Source of the DNA: JARRLC01 sp050290865
Lineage (GTDB): Bacteria > Pseudomonadota > Alphaproteobacteria > Rhizobiales > Rhodomicrobiaceae
Direction: 5' to 3'
DNA: 64,000 nt
Assembly (NCBI GenBank): GCA_050290865.1
Contig: JBNKIW010000020.1
Coordinates: forward strand, 1-64,000
In this document: positions 36,199 through 46,160 of the stretch, piece by piece
Layout of the letters: each line of letters opens with the position of its first letter
Position numbering within the stretch: position 1 is the stretch's first letter
Made by a program: the position numbers and the translations under genes
The notes under the pieces: model-generated
Seen by the model: the letters and a program-made list of their open reading frames with translations, nothing else
Told to the model about the DNA's origin: nothing
Databases searched by the model: none

Positions 36199-36513
36199 TC
36201 ACCGCCTCTTCGGCACGGAAGCCGTGATGTTCCGGCAGACGGACGCCTCGGCCGTGCAGGTGAATTCGTTGAGGAACTCGATGTAGACCTTGCAGGCAAT
36301 CTTGTGGTTTTTCGGCTTGGCCTCGACCTTGTAGCGCGCGGCCCACACCTTGATTTCCTTATCGAGCGCTTCCTCGGCGTCCTTCCTCGCGGCGGGCTCG
36401 CCGAAGCTGACGGATTCACCCTTCAACGTCTTACAAAAAGGAGCCGCCGTAGCGATCCCGCCTGCCGTCACGCCCCCTGCCGCAATCACGAGCGCCACCA
36501 ATAGCCTGCCCAT
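36199..36513 (-). CDS. small secreted four-cysteine protein, paralogue of the neighbour
   Basis: 104 residues with signal peptide (LLVALVIAAGGVTAGGIATA). Cysteines and surrounding pattern match the neighbour at 35745-36098: one Cys near the mature start, ACKVYIEF in the middle and FTCTAEASVC near the end, with a shared AxxALDKxIxxW helix. The two genes lie on the same strand 100 bp apart, a tandem duplication that has diverged widely. No known domain. Confidence 0.72.
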   Translation of the reverse strand: MGRLLVALVIAAGGVTAGGIATAAPFCKTLKGESVSFGEPAARKDAEEALDKEIKVWAARYKVEAKPKNHKIACKVYIEFLNEFTCTAEASVCRNITASVPKRR

Positions 36514-36539
36514 CGTTGTTTCCCCCCTCTCAGCACAAC

Positions 36540-36580
36540 AAAAATGGGGCTGCCAGACCGCTCCCGGGTCTCGCGCCCCA
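36540..36580 (-). terminator. rho-independent terminator after the cold-shock gene
   Basis: On the minus strand TGGGGC, inner stem AGACC/GGTCT, GCCCCA then TTTTTG: a two-step hairpin followed by five T residues, 22 bp after the cspA-type stop codon. Confidence 0.8.
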
Positions 36581-36602
36581 CGAATAACGCGAATGCTCGC
36601 GC

Positions 36603-36818
36603 TTAATCAGCGACCTGCAGATTGACGGCCTTCGGTCCCTTGCCGCGCGGATCGGGCTGCGTCTCGTAAGAAACGCGCATACCCTCGTCGAGCACACCCA
36701 CACCGGAGCGCTCCACGGCCGAGATATGGACGAATACGTCCTTGCCGCCCTCGTCTGGCGTTATGAAACCGAAGCCTTTAGATTGATTGAAGAATTTCAC
36801 GGTACCCGACTGACGCAT
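36603..36818 (-). CDS. cold-shock domain protein (CspA family)
   Basis: 71-residue single-stranded nucleic-acid-binding protein with both RNP motifs: SGTVKFFNQSKGFGFITPDE (RNP1 KGFGFI) and DVFVHISAVERSG (RNP2 VFVHI). Start ATG 36818 has AGAGGAG upstream. Followed by a clear terminator. It may act as an RNA chaperone in cold or stress adaptation. Other cold-shock copies are likely elsewhere in the genome. Confidence 0.95.
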   Translation of the reverse strand: MRQSGTVKFFNQSKGFGFITPDEGGKDVFVHISAVERSGVGVLDEGMRVSYETQPDPRGKGPKAVNLQVAD

Positions 36819-37263
36819 GCGTATGCTCCTCTTCCCCAACGTAAACACCGGCCGCCCGCGAGCATGCCGGATATAGGCAGTCATTCAGATGGCGGGAAAA
36901 TCAGAACAAGCTTTTCCCGCAAATAGCGAGAATGGAAGCGCATTGTCAGCTATTTCCACCGGGTCCGACAGGCCGCCCGATCGGCCGAAGTATGGTAGAT
37001 TTGCCTTGGCTCGGCAACAAATTTTCGCGAGCCGAATACCACCCAGGATGGATGGTATGCGCAGTTCGACTCATTGTATACGCCCCACACGCATAACGTG
37101 ATTTCGTCAGAAAAATGACGGACAGAGACTATCTTGCAGCACTGTTCTGCAACTTGAGGGCACTTGCCGTCGCCGCGAAAACGATTATGAAGAGCGCCGG
37201 GGGCAATGGCGTGACGCAGCGTGCGGCGCCGTTCGTTTTAAAAATCGCCGGGAGAGGAAAGAT
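36819..37263. other. gene-free region
   Basis: About 445 bp between the divergent cold-shock gene and the molybdopterin-fold protein gene. It should carry the 5' leader and promoter of the cold-shock gene. No RNA, repeat or coding frame was recognised. Confidence 0.4.
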
Positions 37264-37827
37264 ATGATTCAACAGTTGCGCGCATTGAGTTGCGTAGGCG
37301 TGTTCGCATTGGCGATCTTCGGCACCGCGCCGGTTCTGGCGGATAAGAAACCCGCGGCCGAGGGCAGCGTCGTTCTCACCGTGGCCGGCAAGGTGACCAA
37401 CTGGAACCGCGGCGCCATGGTGCCCGCGCGCGATACGCTCCTTAGCAAACACAAGATCGCATTCGAAAAGGCCATGGTTTTCGACGCCGCCATGCTGGCC
37501 AGCCTCCCGGCGCAGGAGCTGCAGGTGGCGACGCCGGCGGGCAACGGCACCTTCTCCGGCCCGTCTCTCGCCGATGTGCTGAAGGCGTCCGGCGCCGATG
37601 GCGCGGGCGTGCATCTGGTGTCGCTCGACGGATCGACTGTCGATCTGACTGCGGACGATATCAAGGCGCATGAGTGGATGCTGGCGCTGGCGGTCGATGG
37701 CAAACCGGTCGGCATCGGCGATTTCGGCCCGCTCTGGCTGCTGCACAAGCCGACCTCCGGAGAAGCGCCCACGAAAGAGGAATTGCAGCAGTGGGTGTGG
37801 TCGGTATTCTATATAGAAGCCCGCTGA
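37264..37827 (+). CDS. exported molybdopterin-binding-fold protein
   Basis: 187 residues with a signal peptide (ALSCVGVFALAIFGTAPVLA) and a single oxidoreductase molybdopterin-binding type domain: LTVAGKVTNWN, GTFSGPSLADVLKASGA, then DIKAHEWMLALAVDGKPV and DFGPLWLLHKP. In this SuoX-like fold the FSGPxLxDVL and GPLWL parts are conserved even in members that do not bind the cofactor; the catalytic Cys of sulfite oxidase is not visible. Role unknown; it stands alone before mtnP (85 bp). Confidence 0.75.
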   Translation: MIQQLRALSCVGVFALAIFGTAPVLADKKPAAEGSVVLTVAGKVTNWNRGAMVPARDTLLSKHKIAFEKAMVFDAAMLASLPAQELQVATPAGNGTFSGPSLADVLKASGADGAGVHLVSLDGSTVDLTADDIKAHEWMLALAVDGKPVGIGDFGPLWLLHKPTSGEAPTKEELQQWVWSVFYIEAR

Positions 37828-37912
37828 AGCGACGCAGGGAGCGCCGCCACGCCTGAAGAAAGCGGCGGCCTCCCCCGTGGCGGAGCTTTGTTGAATACGC
37901 CAGGGAGTGCAA

Positions 37913-38788
37913 ATGGCAAAGGCAGTGCTCGGCATCATCGGCGGCTCGGGTCTTTACGACCTGCCCGGACTGGAAAACAAGCGCAAGGCGCCGATGGAGA
38001 CGCCGTGGGGCGAGCCGTCGGATGAACTGCACTACGGCGAGATCGCCGGGCTGCCGGTCGTGTTCCTGCCGCGCCACGGGCCGGGCCATGCCCTGCCGCC
38101 CTCGGTCATCAACTACCGCGCCAATATCGACGCCCTGAAGCGCGCCGGGGTCACCAGCCTGCTGTCGGTCTCGGCCTGCGGCTCGTTCCGCGAGGATCTG
38201 CCGCCGGGGACCTTCGTGTTCGTCGATCAGTTCATCGATCGCACCTTCGCCCGTGAGAAAAGCTTCTTTGGACCGGGCTGCGTGGCGCATGTCGCCATGG
38301 CCGATCCGGTCAGCCCGAACCTCGCGGACAAGGCCGAAGCGGCGGCCACGGCCGAGGGCATTCCTCACAGGCGCGGCGGCACCTATCTGGTGATGGAGGG
38401 CTCGCAGTTTTCCACTCGCGCCGAATCGATGCTCTACCGCACCTGGGGCTGCGACGTCATCGGCATGACCAACATGCCGGAGGCCAAGCTGGCCCGCGAG
38501 GCGGAGATCTGTTACGCGACGGTCGCCATGGTCACCGATTTCGACTGCTGGCACGAGGACTATCAGGACGTCGATATCAAGGCCATCCTGACGGTGATGC
38601 ACGAGAATTCTGCGAACGCGGCGCGGCTCGTCGCCAGAATCGCCCGCGATTTTCCGCGCGAGCACGAGCCGTGCCGGATCGGTTCCGACCGCGCGCTCGA
38701 ACACGCGATCATCACCGCGCCGGACAAGCGCGACCCGGAGCTTCTGCAAAAACTCGATGCGATCGCCCGCCGGGTGCTGAACCGCTGA
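37913..38788 (+). CDS. mtnP: S-methyl-5'-thioadenosine phosphorylase
   Basis: Cleaves methylthioadenosine to adenine and methylthioribose-1-phosphate in the methionine salvage pathway; 291 residues. Marks: LGIIGGSGLYDLPGL, phosphate-binding LPRHGPGHALPPSVINYRAN, SACGSFRED, YLVMEGSQFSTRAESMLYR, IGMTNMPEAKLAREAEICY and VTDFDCWHED. ATG 37913 with GGGAG five bases upstream is chosen over a GTG two codons earlier. The rest of the salvage pathway is not in the window. Confidence 0.95.
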   Translation: MAKAVLGIIGGSGLYDLPGLENKRKAPMETPWGEPSDELHYGEIAGLPVVFLPRHGPGHALPPSVINYRANIDALKRAGVTSLLSVSACGSFREDLPPGTFVFVDQFIDRTFAREKSFFGPGCVAHVAMADPVSPNLADKAEAAATAEGIPHRRGGTYLVMEGSQFSTRAESMLYRTWGCDVIGMTNMPEAKLAREAEICYATVAMVTDFDCWHEDYQDVDIKAILTVMHENSANAARLVARIARDFPREHEPCRIGSDRALEHAIITAPDKRDPELLQKLDAIARRVLNR

Positions 38789-38938
38789 ACTCAGCGGCGT
38801 TGCAGACGGAAGCCTCCGCCGTATCCATTTGGCCACGGCCCCACGCGTGAAGCGGGGACGCGCCGGTTGACGCCCCGTCCCGCTCGCGTCTAATATATCC
38901 AACCCGTTAACACGATTTTTCCCTTTCCTTGGCCCGCC

Positions 38939-41836
38939 ATGCTTGAAAAAACATACCAGCCTGCCGCCGTCGAAGACCGCATCTACCAGCAGTGGACCGA
39001 ATCCGGCGCCTTCGCCTGCGGTCGGAAGACGCCGAAAGGCAAGCCCGCCGACCCGTATTGCATCGTCATCCCGCCGCCGAACGTCACCGGCTCGCTGCAT
39101 ATGGGCCACGCGCTCAACAACACGCTTCAGGACGTGCTGGTCCGTTTCGAGCGCATGCGCGGCAAGGACGTGCTGTGGCAGCCGGGGACGGACCACGCAG
39201 GCATCGCCACGCAGGCCGTCGTCGAGCGCCAACTCATGGAGCGCCAGCTTCCCGACCGCCGCGCCATGGGCCGCGAGGCGTTCGTCAAGCGCGTCTGGGA
39301 ATGGAAGGCGGAGTCGGGCGGCACCATCATCGGCCAACTCAAGCGGCTCGGCGCGTCGTGCGACTGGTCGCGCGAACGCTTCACCATGGACGAGGGCCTG
39401 AGCCGCGCCGTGCTCAAGGTGTTCGTCGAGTTGTACCGCGACGGGCTGATTTACAAGGACAAGCGCCTCGTCAACTGGGATCCCAAGCTGCTGACGGCGA
39501 TTTCGGACCTCGAAGTGCAGTCCGTCGAGACGCAGGGGCATCTGTGGTATTTCAAATATCCGATCAAGAACCCCGGGCGGCTCAAGAACAAATACATCAC
39601 CGTCGCCACGACACGCCCCGAGACGATGCTCGGCGATACGGCCGTCGCCGTGAACCCGAACGACAAGCGCTGGAAGCCTTATGTCGGCAAGATGGTCGAA
39701 CTGCCGCTGGTGGGGCGCGAAATTCCGATCATCGCCGACGACTACGCCGACCCCGAGCAAGGCTCCGGCGCGGTGAAGATCACGCCCGCGCACGATTTCA
39801 ACGACTTCGAGGTCGGGCGGCGGAACGATCTGCCGATGGTCAACATTTTCGACCAGCACGCCAACCTGAACGAGAACGTGCCGGAAGCCTATCGCGGGCT
39901 GGACCGCTTCGAGGCGCGGCGGCGCGTGGTCGCCGACCTGGAGGCGCTCGGGCTGGTCGAGAAGATCGAGCCGCATCTGAACAAGGTGCCCATGGGCGAC
40001 CGCTCCGGCGTGATCATCGAGCCGTGGCTGACCGAGCAATGGTACGCCGACGCCAAAACGCTGGCTGAGCCCGCCATCAAAGCGGTGGAGGACGGGCGCA
40101 CGAAATTCGTCCCCGAAAACTGGTCGAAAACCTATTTCGAGTGGATGCACAACATCCAGCCCTGGTGCATTTCACGCCAGCTCTGGTGGGGACACCAGAT
40201 CCCGGCGTGGTACGGACCGGGCACGGGCGGAGAAACGCTCTACCACGCCCAGGACAAGGAGCTCTTCGTCGAGATGGACGAAGCCGCGGCCATCGCCGCC
40301 GCCCGGAAGAGCTACGGCAAGGATGTCGTGCTCTGCAGCGGCGAAATCGAATTCCTGGAAAAGCTCGAAGACCTCATCGCCCGCGAGGGCAAAGGCCCCG
40401 TGCCGCTCTACCGCGACCCGGACGTGCTCGACACGTGGTTCTCCTCCGCGCTGTGGCCGTTCTCCACGCTCGGCTGGCCCGACAAGACGCCAGAATTCAA
40501 GCGCTATTACCCGACCAACGTCCTCGTCACCGGCTTCGACATCATCTTCTTCTGGGTGGCGCGGATGATGATGACGGGCTTGCATTTCACGAAACAGGTG
40601 CCGTTTCACACGGTCTACATCCACGCGCTGGTCCGCGACGAGAAGGGCCAGAAGATGTCGAAGTCCAAGGGCAACGTCATGGACCCGCTCGACATCATCG
40701 ACGGCTGCGAGCTGGACACGCTGATCACCAAGCGCACCAACGGCCTGAAACCGGACGTGGCCAAGCGCATCGCCGCCGACACGAAGAAAGCCTATCCGAA
40801 GGGTATTGCCCCATATGGCGCCGACGCGCTGCGCTTCACGCTGGCAGCCATGGCGGCCCAGGGCCGCGACATCAAGCTGTCGATGCAAGTTGTCGAGGGC
40901 TACCGCAATTTCGGCACCAAGATCTGGAATGCCGCGCGCTTCGGCGAGATGAACGGCTGCGTGCCGCAGAAAGGTTTCGATCCGAAAAAGGCGAAGGAAA
41001 CCATCAACCGCTGGATCGCGGGCGAAGTGCAGCGCACGGCGGCGGCGGTGAGCGAAGGTATCGAACAGCACCGCTATAACGAGGCGGCGGCGGCGATCTA
41101 TCAATTCGTGTGGAACACCTTCTGTGACTGGTATCTGGAACTGGCCAAGCCGGTTCTCGCCGGACCGGACGGCGCGGCGAAGACGGAGACGCAGGCCATG
41201 TTCGCCTGGGCCTTCGACCGCATCCTGATGCTCATGCATCCCTTCATGCCGTTCATCACCGAAGAACTGTGGGGCCTCATTGGTGAGGCGGGAGACGGCC
41301 GCGACAGCATGCTGGTCATGGCGCCCTGGCCGCAGCTTTCCGGCCTGGAAGATGCTGCCGCCGACGCCGAGGTGGCGTGGCTCATCCGGCTCGTGTCGGA
41401 GATCCGCTCGGTGCGCTCGGAGATGAACGTGCCGCCAGCCGCGCTGGTGCCGCTCACCATCTGCGGCGCGAGCAAGGCGGCGCAGGGCTGGGCGGACCGG
41501 CACGCGCAAGTGGCGATGCGCATGGCGCGCCTCGAATCGATCGGCTTGGCGAAAACGCCGCCCAAGGGTTCGGTGCAGATCGTGACGAAGGATGGCGTTC
41601 TTGCGCTGGGTCTCGCAGACATCATCGACGTGAAGGCGGAGGGCGAGCGCCTGCGCCGCGAAATCCAGAAATGCGAAGACGAAATCGGCAGGATCGACCG
41701 GAAGCTGGGTGACGAGCAGTTCACGGCAAAGGCGCCCGAGCACGTCGTCGAGGAGAACCGCAAGCGCCGCAGCGACGCCGCCGCAACGGTGAAGCGACTG
41801 GCCGAAGCGCTGAAGCGACTGGAAACGGCGGCGTAA
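38939..41836 (+). CDS. valS: valyl-tRNA synthetase
   Basis: Class I aminoacyl-tRNA synthetase, 965 residues, full length. HIGH motif in PPNVTGSLHMGHALNN, editing-domain marks TTRPETMLGDTAVAV, ISRQLWWGHQIPAW, FDIIFFWVARMMM, KMSKS motif in GQKMSKSKGNVMDPLDII, and a C-terminal coiled-coil arm (EGERLRREIQKCEDEIGRID). The 150-bp 5' region has no recognised T-box. The opposite strand carries long open frames that are a by-product of GC-rich codon use. Confidence 0.98.
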   Translation: MLEKTYQPAAVEDRIYQQWTESGAFACGRKTPKGKPADPYCIVIPPPNVTGSLHMGHALNNTLQDVLVRFERMRGKDVLWQPGTDHAGIATQAVVERQLMERQLPDRRAMGREAFVKRVWEWKAESGGTIIGQLKRLGASCDWSRERFTMDEGLSRAVLKVFVELYRDGLIYKDKRLVNWDPKLLTAISDLEVQSVETQGHLWYFKYPIKNPGRLKNKYITVATTRPETMLGDTAVAVNPNDKRWKPYVGKMVELPLVGREIPIIADDYADPEQGSGAVKITPAHDFNDFEVGRRNDLPMVNIFDQHANLNENVPEAYRGLDRFEARRRVVADLEALGLVEKIEPHLNKVPMGDRSGVIIEPWLTEQWYADAKTLAEPAIKAVEDGRTKFVPENWSKTYFEWMHNIQPWCISRQLWWGHQIPAWYGPGTGGETLYHAQDKELFVEMDEAAAIAAARKSYGKDVVLCSGEIEFLEKLEDLIAREGKGPVPLYRDPDVLDTWFSSALWPFSTLGWPDKTPEFKRYYPTNVLVTGFDIIFFWVARMMMTGLHFTKQVPFHTVYIHALVRDEKGQKMSKSKGNVMDPLDIIDGCELDTLITKRTNGLKPDVAKRIAADTKKAYPKGIAPYGADALRFTLAAMAAQGRDIKLSMQVVEGYRNFGTKIWNAARFGEMNGCVPQKGFDPKKAKETINRWIAGEVQRTAAAVSEGIEQHRYNEAAAAIYQFVWNTFCDWYLELAKPVLAGPDGAAKTETQAMFAWAFDRILMLMHPFMPFITEELWGLIGEAGDGRDSMLVMAPWPQLSGLEDAAADAEVAWLIRLVSEIRSVRSEMNVPPAALVPLTICGASKAAQGWADRHAQVAMRMARLESIGLAKTPPKGSVQIVTKDGVLALGLADIIDVKAEGERLRREIQKCEDEIGRIDRKLGDEQFTAKAPEHVVEENRKRRSDAAATVKRLAEALKRLETAA

Positions 41837-42487
41837 GCCGCCTCACTCCCGAGGGAGAATCGCAACACCGCCGCGACCGCCCATAACTCGCCATAATCTC
41901 GACGGCCGTTGCACAGCCATACAGCGTGTGGCGACGCTTGAAAGCGCCGTTCCGCATGGCACTTCAGCAACGTTTCTACATTCCAGCGCATGTCTGCGCA
42001 TGTTTCGTGCTCTCCTGTTGCTGCGTCGCAACAAGGTGCGACATTCACGCCTCTTTTAGGCCATAAAACTTCTCCACCTTACCATCGGTCACTACGGTCT
42101 ATCGTGTTTTAAAGACTTCCACTGCATACAAAAATGGTGGTCCGTTGAGTAGCACTTGCGAGTTTCTCCTCAAAGCCTTGGGAAGAATGATCTGCGGTGA
42201 TCGCTGCAGCGGCAGCAGGTTTGAGACCGGAAGGTGAACACGGCAGCAGGCATACGAGCACGCGGCACGATAAGGCGCTCGTGGTCGGGACTTCTGGCAA
42301 TTCATGCCTGCTTTTGCACGTGGAAAGGCTGTCTCCAGGCTGCCGGCATCTTAAGCGGCAGACCAAGGAGTGGCCCGTATGGTGAGTGAGGCGTTCGGTA
42401 CAGCGTAACGAAGTCTTGTGCAAGGAGCGGCTGAGGATTCAGACGCTTGGTGATGGCTAGAGATCATCGGTGATACGGGTCGAGAGC
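41837..42487. other. gene-free region
   Basis: About 650 bp between valS and the Sel1 protein gene. Composition is more AT-rich than the flanks and short frames on both strands lack ribosome-binding sites and family features. No RNA or repeat was recognised; it may hold decayed sequence. Confidence 0.4.
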
Positions 42488-43456
42488 ATGTTGCGGGTTT
42501 CTGGTTTGTTAATGGCGTTCGCCGTCCTGGCGGGCCTGCATTGCGCAGCGGAGGCGAGGCCCGTCTCTCGCACGGCGGCCACCGCTACGGATTACATGGC
42601 CGCCGAGGCGGCTCTAAAGAGCGGTCGCGTCAATGCCGGGCTGAAAGCGCTTGAAGAAGCGGCCAGCAGGAACGAGCTGCGCGCCCAGCTCCGCCTGGGC
42701 ACGATTTACCGCAACGGCCAACTCGTGGCGCGGGACGAGGCGAGGGCCTGCCAGCTCTTCCGGGAAGCCGCAGGTGGACATGCCCGGATTGATCCGAGAC
42801 ATCGGATCGCCCCCCTCGTCGGCAAGGCCTTCCGCAATCTGGCAATGTGCTATGCGAAGCAGGACGCGGGCAGAGCTGCCGAGCTTTTCTATCAGGCGGG
42901 CGTGATCTTCGGCGATGCGCAGGGGCTGTATGAGCTGGCGATGATGTACCTCGCGGGCGAGGGCACTGTCAGCAACCCCGCGCTTGCCGTCTTCCACCTC
43001 TACAGCGCGGCGCGCAAGCGGTATCCTCCTGCGCAGGCGCAGCTCGGCCTGTTGCTGTGGGAAGGCAAGGTGATCAAGCGCAAGGCCGGCCCAGGTCTGG
43101 CTCTGCTCATGCTGGCCCGCGAAGGGGCGGCGGCGGCGGATCGGGCATGGATCAGCTCGCATTACGACGATGCCATGATTACGGCCTCGCCCCAAGAAGA
43201 GGCGGAGGCGCTCCGCGTCGCGGGCGAATTGCGTGAGACCTACGGCGTCGGACGGACAGGGGGCGAGCGGATGGAAACCCTTCCGGTTGCCGCGGACCCA
43301 GCCGTTCCTCTTCCAAAACGCTCGCCTGCAAGACTGAAACCTGGCAGCTCGGCGACTCCACTCCTGGTCGAGGAAGGGACGCAGAAGAAGAACACCTACG
43401 CCACGCAGCCAACGGGTGCCGACGCCCCGCTGGATTCGGTTCCTCCTCAGCCGTAG
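42488..43456 (+). CDS. Sel1-repeat periplasmic protein, ExoR-like
   Basis: About 322 residues: signal peptide (SGLLMAFAVLAGLHCAAEA), then helical Sel1-like repeats (AQLRLGTIYRNGQLVARDEA, GLYELAMMYLAGEGTVSNPA, AQAQLGLLLWEGKVIKRKAG), and a low-complexity Pro-rich tail. The layout matches ExoR, the periplasmic repressor of the ExoS-ChvI two-component system that controls exopolysaccharide in rhizobia. No kinase is nearby, so the ExoR role is a family inference. A GTG at 42470 would add six residues. Confidence 0.78.
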   Translation: MLRVSGLLMAFAVLAGLHCAAEARPVSRTAATATDYMAAEAALKSGRVNAGLKALEEAASRNELRAQLRLGTIYRNGQLVARDEARACQLFREAAGGHARIDPRHRIAPLVGKAFRNLAMCYAKQDAGRAAELFYQAGVIFGDAQGLYELAMMYLAGEGTVSNPALAVFHLYSAARKRYPPAQAQLGLLLWEGKVIKRKAGPGLALLMLAREGAAAADRAWISSHYDDAMITASPQEEAEALRVAGELRETYGVGRTGGERMETLPVAADPAVPLPKRSPARLKPGSSATPLLVEEGTQKKNTYATQPTGADAPLDSVPPQP

Positions 43457-43847
43457 GTCAGACGGGCTCTTGCGAAACCGGCGCCGTCCGGGATCGCTGA
43501 TGCTCCGCCCACCCGCCGCGGGACGTGCGCGAACCTGTGGCTCTGTGGGCACGCGCAAACGCCGATGGCTTCGTACCAACAACTGCGCGAGAAATGTGAG
43601 CAGTGCGCGTCGTGCGCACGCTATAGGTTGTGCGCGCTCATATTGTGCGTGTAGTCTTGCAACATTGATCGCATAAGTTTGCCTGCGCGGGACCATGCCT
43701 AGCGCCGCAGCGTGCGGAATATCGCGAATCAAGGTTACAAGGAAAGCGGCGACAAGTGCGAGCCGGCCATGCTGGTGCTCGTCTGTTTTCTGTCCAACCC
43801 GTCAGAGTTGAGCCGGTCCGTCAGCCGCCGGCCAGAAAGGGGCTGTC
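43457..43847. promoter_or_regulatory. leader of the tol operon with repeated TTGTGCG motif
   Basis: About 390 bp without a gene. Between 43606 and 43655 the motif GTGCGCAC, TTGTGCGC, TTGTGCG recurs at spacings of about 15-19 bases, close to a helical repeat pattern. It may be an operator or simply low-complexity sequence. ybgC, which often precedes tolQ, is absent. Confidence 0.3.
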
Positions 43848-44546
<699 letters not shown>

Positions 44547-44549
44547 CAT

Positions 44550-45002
44550 ATGGGGGGCAACGTTCAGCATGGCGAGTTTCGCAGGCGCCGCGGGAGGCAC
44601 CCGCGCCGTCCGCCCATGAGCGAAATCAACGTGACGCCGTTCGTGGACGTGATGCTCGTGCTGCTCATCATTTTCATGATGACCGCGCGGCTCATCACCG
44701 TCGGCGTGCCCGTCGAACTGCCGGGCAGCAAGGCGCAGGCGCTCGACGAGCCCGACAAAACGGAGCCCCTGACCATCAGCGTCAGCCAGGATGGCAAGAT
44801 CTTCGTTCAGGAAACCGAAATATCTCTGGATGAAATTGCCCCCAAGCTGACGGCCATCGCCAAGGGCGGTTTCGAGCAGGCGGTCTACATCCGGGGCGAC
44901 AAACGCGCCAATTACGGGGCACTCATGAACGTTATGAGCCGCATTAGCACGGCAGGATTCAAGCGCATCTCCCTCGTGACAGACCCAGCCGAGCGCATGT
45001 GA
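44550..45002 (+). CDS. tolR: Tol-Pal system protein TolR
   Basis: 150 residues: basic N-terminus, one membrane segment with the proton-path Asp in EINVTPFVDVMLVLLIIFMM, and a periplasmic domain ending YGALMNVMSRISTAGFKRIS. Length and layout are those of TolR/ExbD proteins. The gene starts at ATG 44550, three bases after tolQ, and is followed by tolA with a 12-bp gap. Confidence 0.96.
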   Translation: MGGNVQHGEFRRRRGRHPRRPPMSEINVTPFVDVMLVLLIIFMMTARLITVGVPVELPGSKAQALDEPDKTEPLTISVSQDGKIFVQETEISLDEIAPKLTAIAKGGFEQAVYIRGDKRANYGALMNVMSRISTAGFKRISLVTDPAERM

Positions 45003-45014
45003 GGAGGAGGGCCG

Positions 45015-46157
45015 GTGCGGACGAGTCTCACCCTTTCGGCGTCGCTGCACCTCGCCATACTGGCTGTGGCAGTGCTCAGCTTCAGCTGGGGCGGCAGGAA
45101 GGAGCCGCCGCCGCCACCGCGTCCGGTCGCCATAGAAGTCCTGTCGTCCTCCGATCTCAGCCGCGTGAAAGCCGGAACCCCGGACAAGCCCGAGACCGAA
45201 GCCGAAGACGAGCCGGCCAAGGCCGGTACTGAAGAGAAGGCCGAGACGCCGCCAGCGGACCCGGCCCCTGAACCGGCGGATCAGCCGGTCAAAAAGCCTG
45301 CGAAACGGCAGGCGGCGCTCCCCCCGCCCAAACCAAAACCCGCGCGCCGCAGCGCCGCCCCCATCCCGGCGAGAAACTACACAAAGGCCGAGGATAAGCC
45401 GGCCTCGCACGAAGAAAAGCCGTCGATACCGCCTGCCAGACAGGTGGTCGCCCCGTTGCCTTCGAAACGGCCCGATCCCGCCCGCGAACCGTCCCGGGCC
45501 GTGGCCTCCGAGAGCCGCCGCACGCCAAGGTGGGAGACCGAAACCCGACGCGCCGCCCGCCGCGAAGAACCGGAACGCGAGCGCGACGCCGACAGGGACA
45601 AGGGCGAAGACCGCATCGCCACCCTTCTCGACCCACCCGAGCCCGAAACGAGACGCAAAACCCGGTTCGATCCCAACCGGATCGCGGCCCTTCTCAATCG
45701 CGATCCCGACGCGGGAGACCAACCGCGCGAAGAACGGCCCAGGAAGCCATGGCGCCGTCCGAGCAGCTTCGAGGACCAGGCCACGGCCCTGACGCCCCGC
45801 CCCCCCGAGGACGAGCGCGAGGGCTACGGCTATTCGTCGGGGCACGACGACCGCATGTCCACCAATGAGATCGATGCCTTCATCGCCCAGGTCTCGCGCT
45901 GCTGGACGCCGCCCGTGGGCGGGCTCGGTGCCCGGAACATCGTGGTGAAACTACAGATCGAACTGCGTGAGGATGGTCGGCTCGCAAGACCGCCGCAGGT
46001 CGCGAATTCCGGCAATTCGCCCTTTTTTACGCCCGCCGCCGACAGCGCCGTCCGCGCGGTGCTGCAATGCGCGCCCTACCGGATGCCGCCCGAGAAATAC
46101 AGCCTCTGGCGCAGCATGTTGCTGAATTTCGATCCGCGCCAGATGTACGGAGGCTGA
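45015..46157 (+). CDS. tolA: TolA-type energy transducer
   Basis: 380 residues. An N-terminal membrane anchor (LTLSASLHLAILAVAVLSFS), a long Pro/Lys/Glu/Arg-rich disordered linker, the alphaproteobacterial repeats DRIATLLDPPEP and FDPNRIAALLNRDP, and a C-terminal TolA/TonB-like domain (ISRCW type: QVSRCWTPPVGGLG, and AVLQCAPYRMPPEKY with two Cys). It starts at GTG 45015 after GAGGAGGAGGG. The linker spans the periplasm; sequence there diverges quickly in this family. Confidence 0.92.
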   Translation: MRTSLTLSASLHLAILAVAVLSFSWGGRKEPPPPPRPVAIEVLSSSDLSRVKAGTPDKPETEAEDEPAKAGTEEKAETPPADPAPEPADQPVKKPAKRQAALPPPKPKPARRSAAPIPARNYTKAEDKPASHEEKPSIPPARQVVAPLPSKRPDPAREPSRAVASESRRTPRWETETRRAARREEPERERDADRDKGEDRIATLLDPPEPETRRKTRFDPNRIAALLNRDPDAGDQPREERPRKPWRRPSSFEDQATALTPRPPEDEREGYGYSSGHDDRMSTNEIDAFIAQVSRCWTPPVGGLGARNIVVKLQIELREDGRLARPPQVANSGNSPFFTPAADSAVRAVLQCAPYRMPPEKYSLWRSMLLNFDPRQMYGG

Positions 46158-46160
46158 AAC

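Noticed and set aside
37661..40150. An 829-codon open frame on the minus strand opposite mtnP and valS
   Set aside because: It mirrors strongly conserved plus-strand genes and its product has no domain; GC-rich codon use leaves antisense frames open.
40172..41743. A 523-codon minus-strand frame opposite valS
   Set aside because: Same reason: antisense shadow without a ribosome-binding site or family features.
42109..42423. A 104-codon minus-strand frame in the valS-Sel1 gap
   Set aside because: No ribosome-binding site, odd Cys/Ser-rich composition and no family resemblance.
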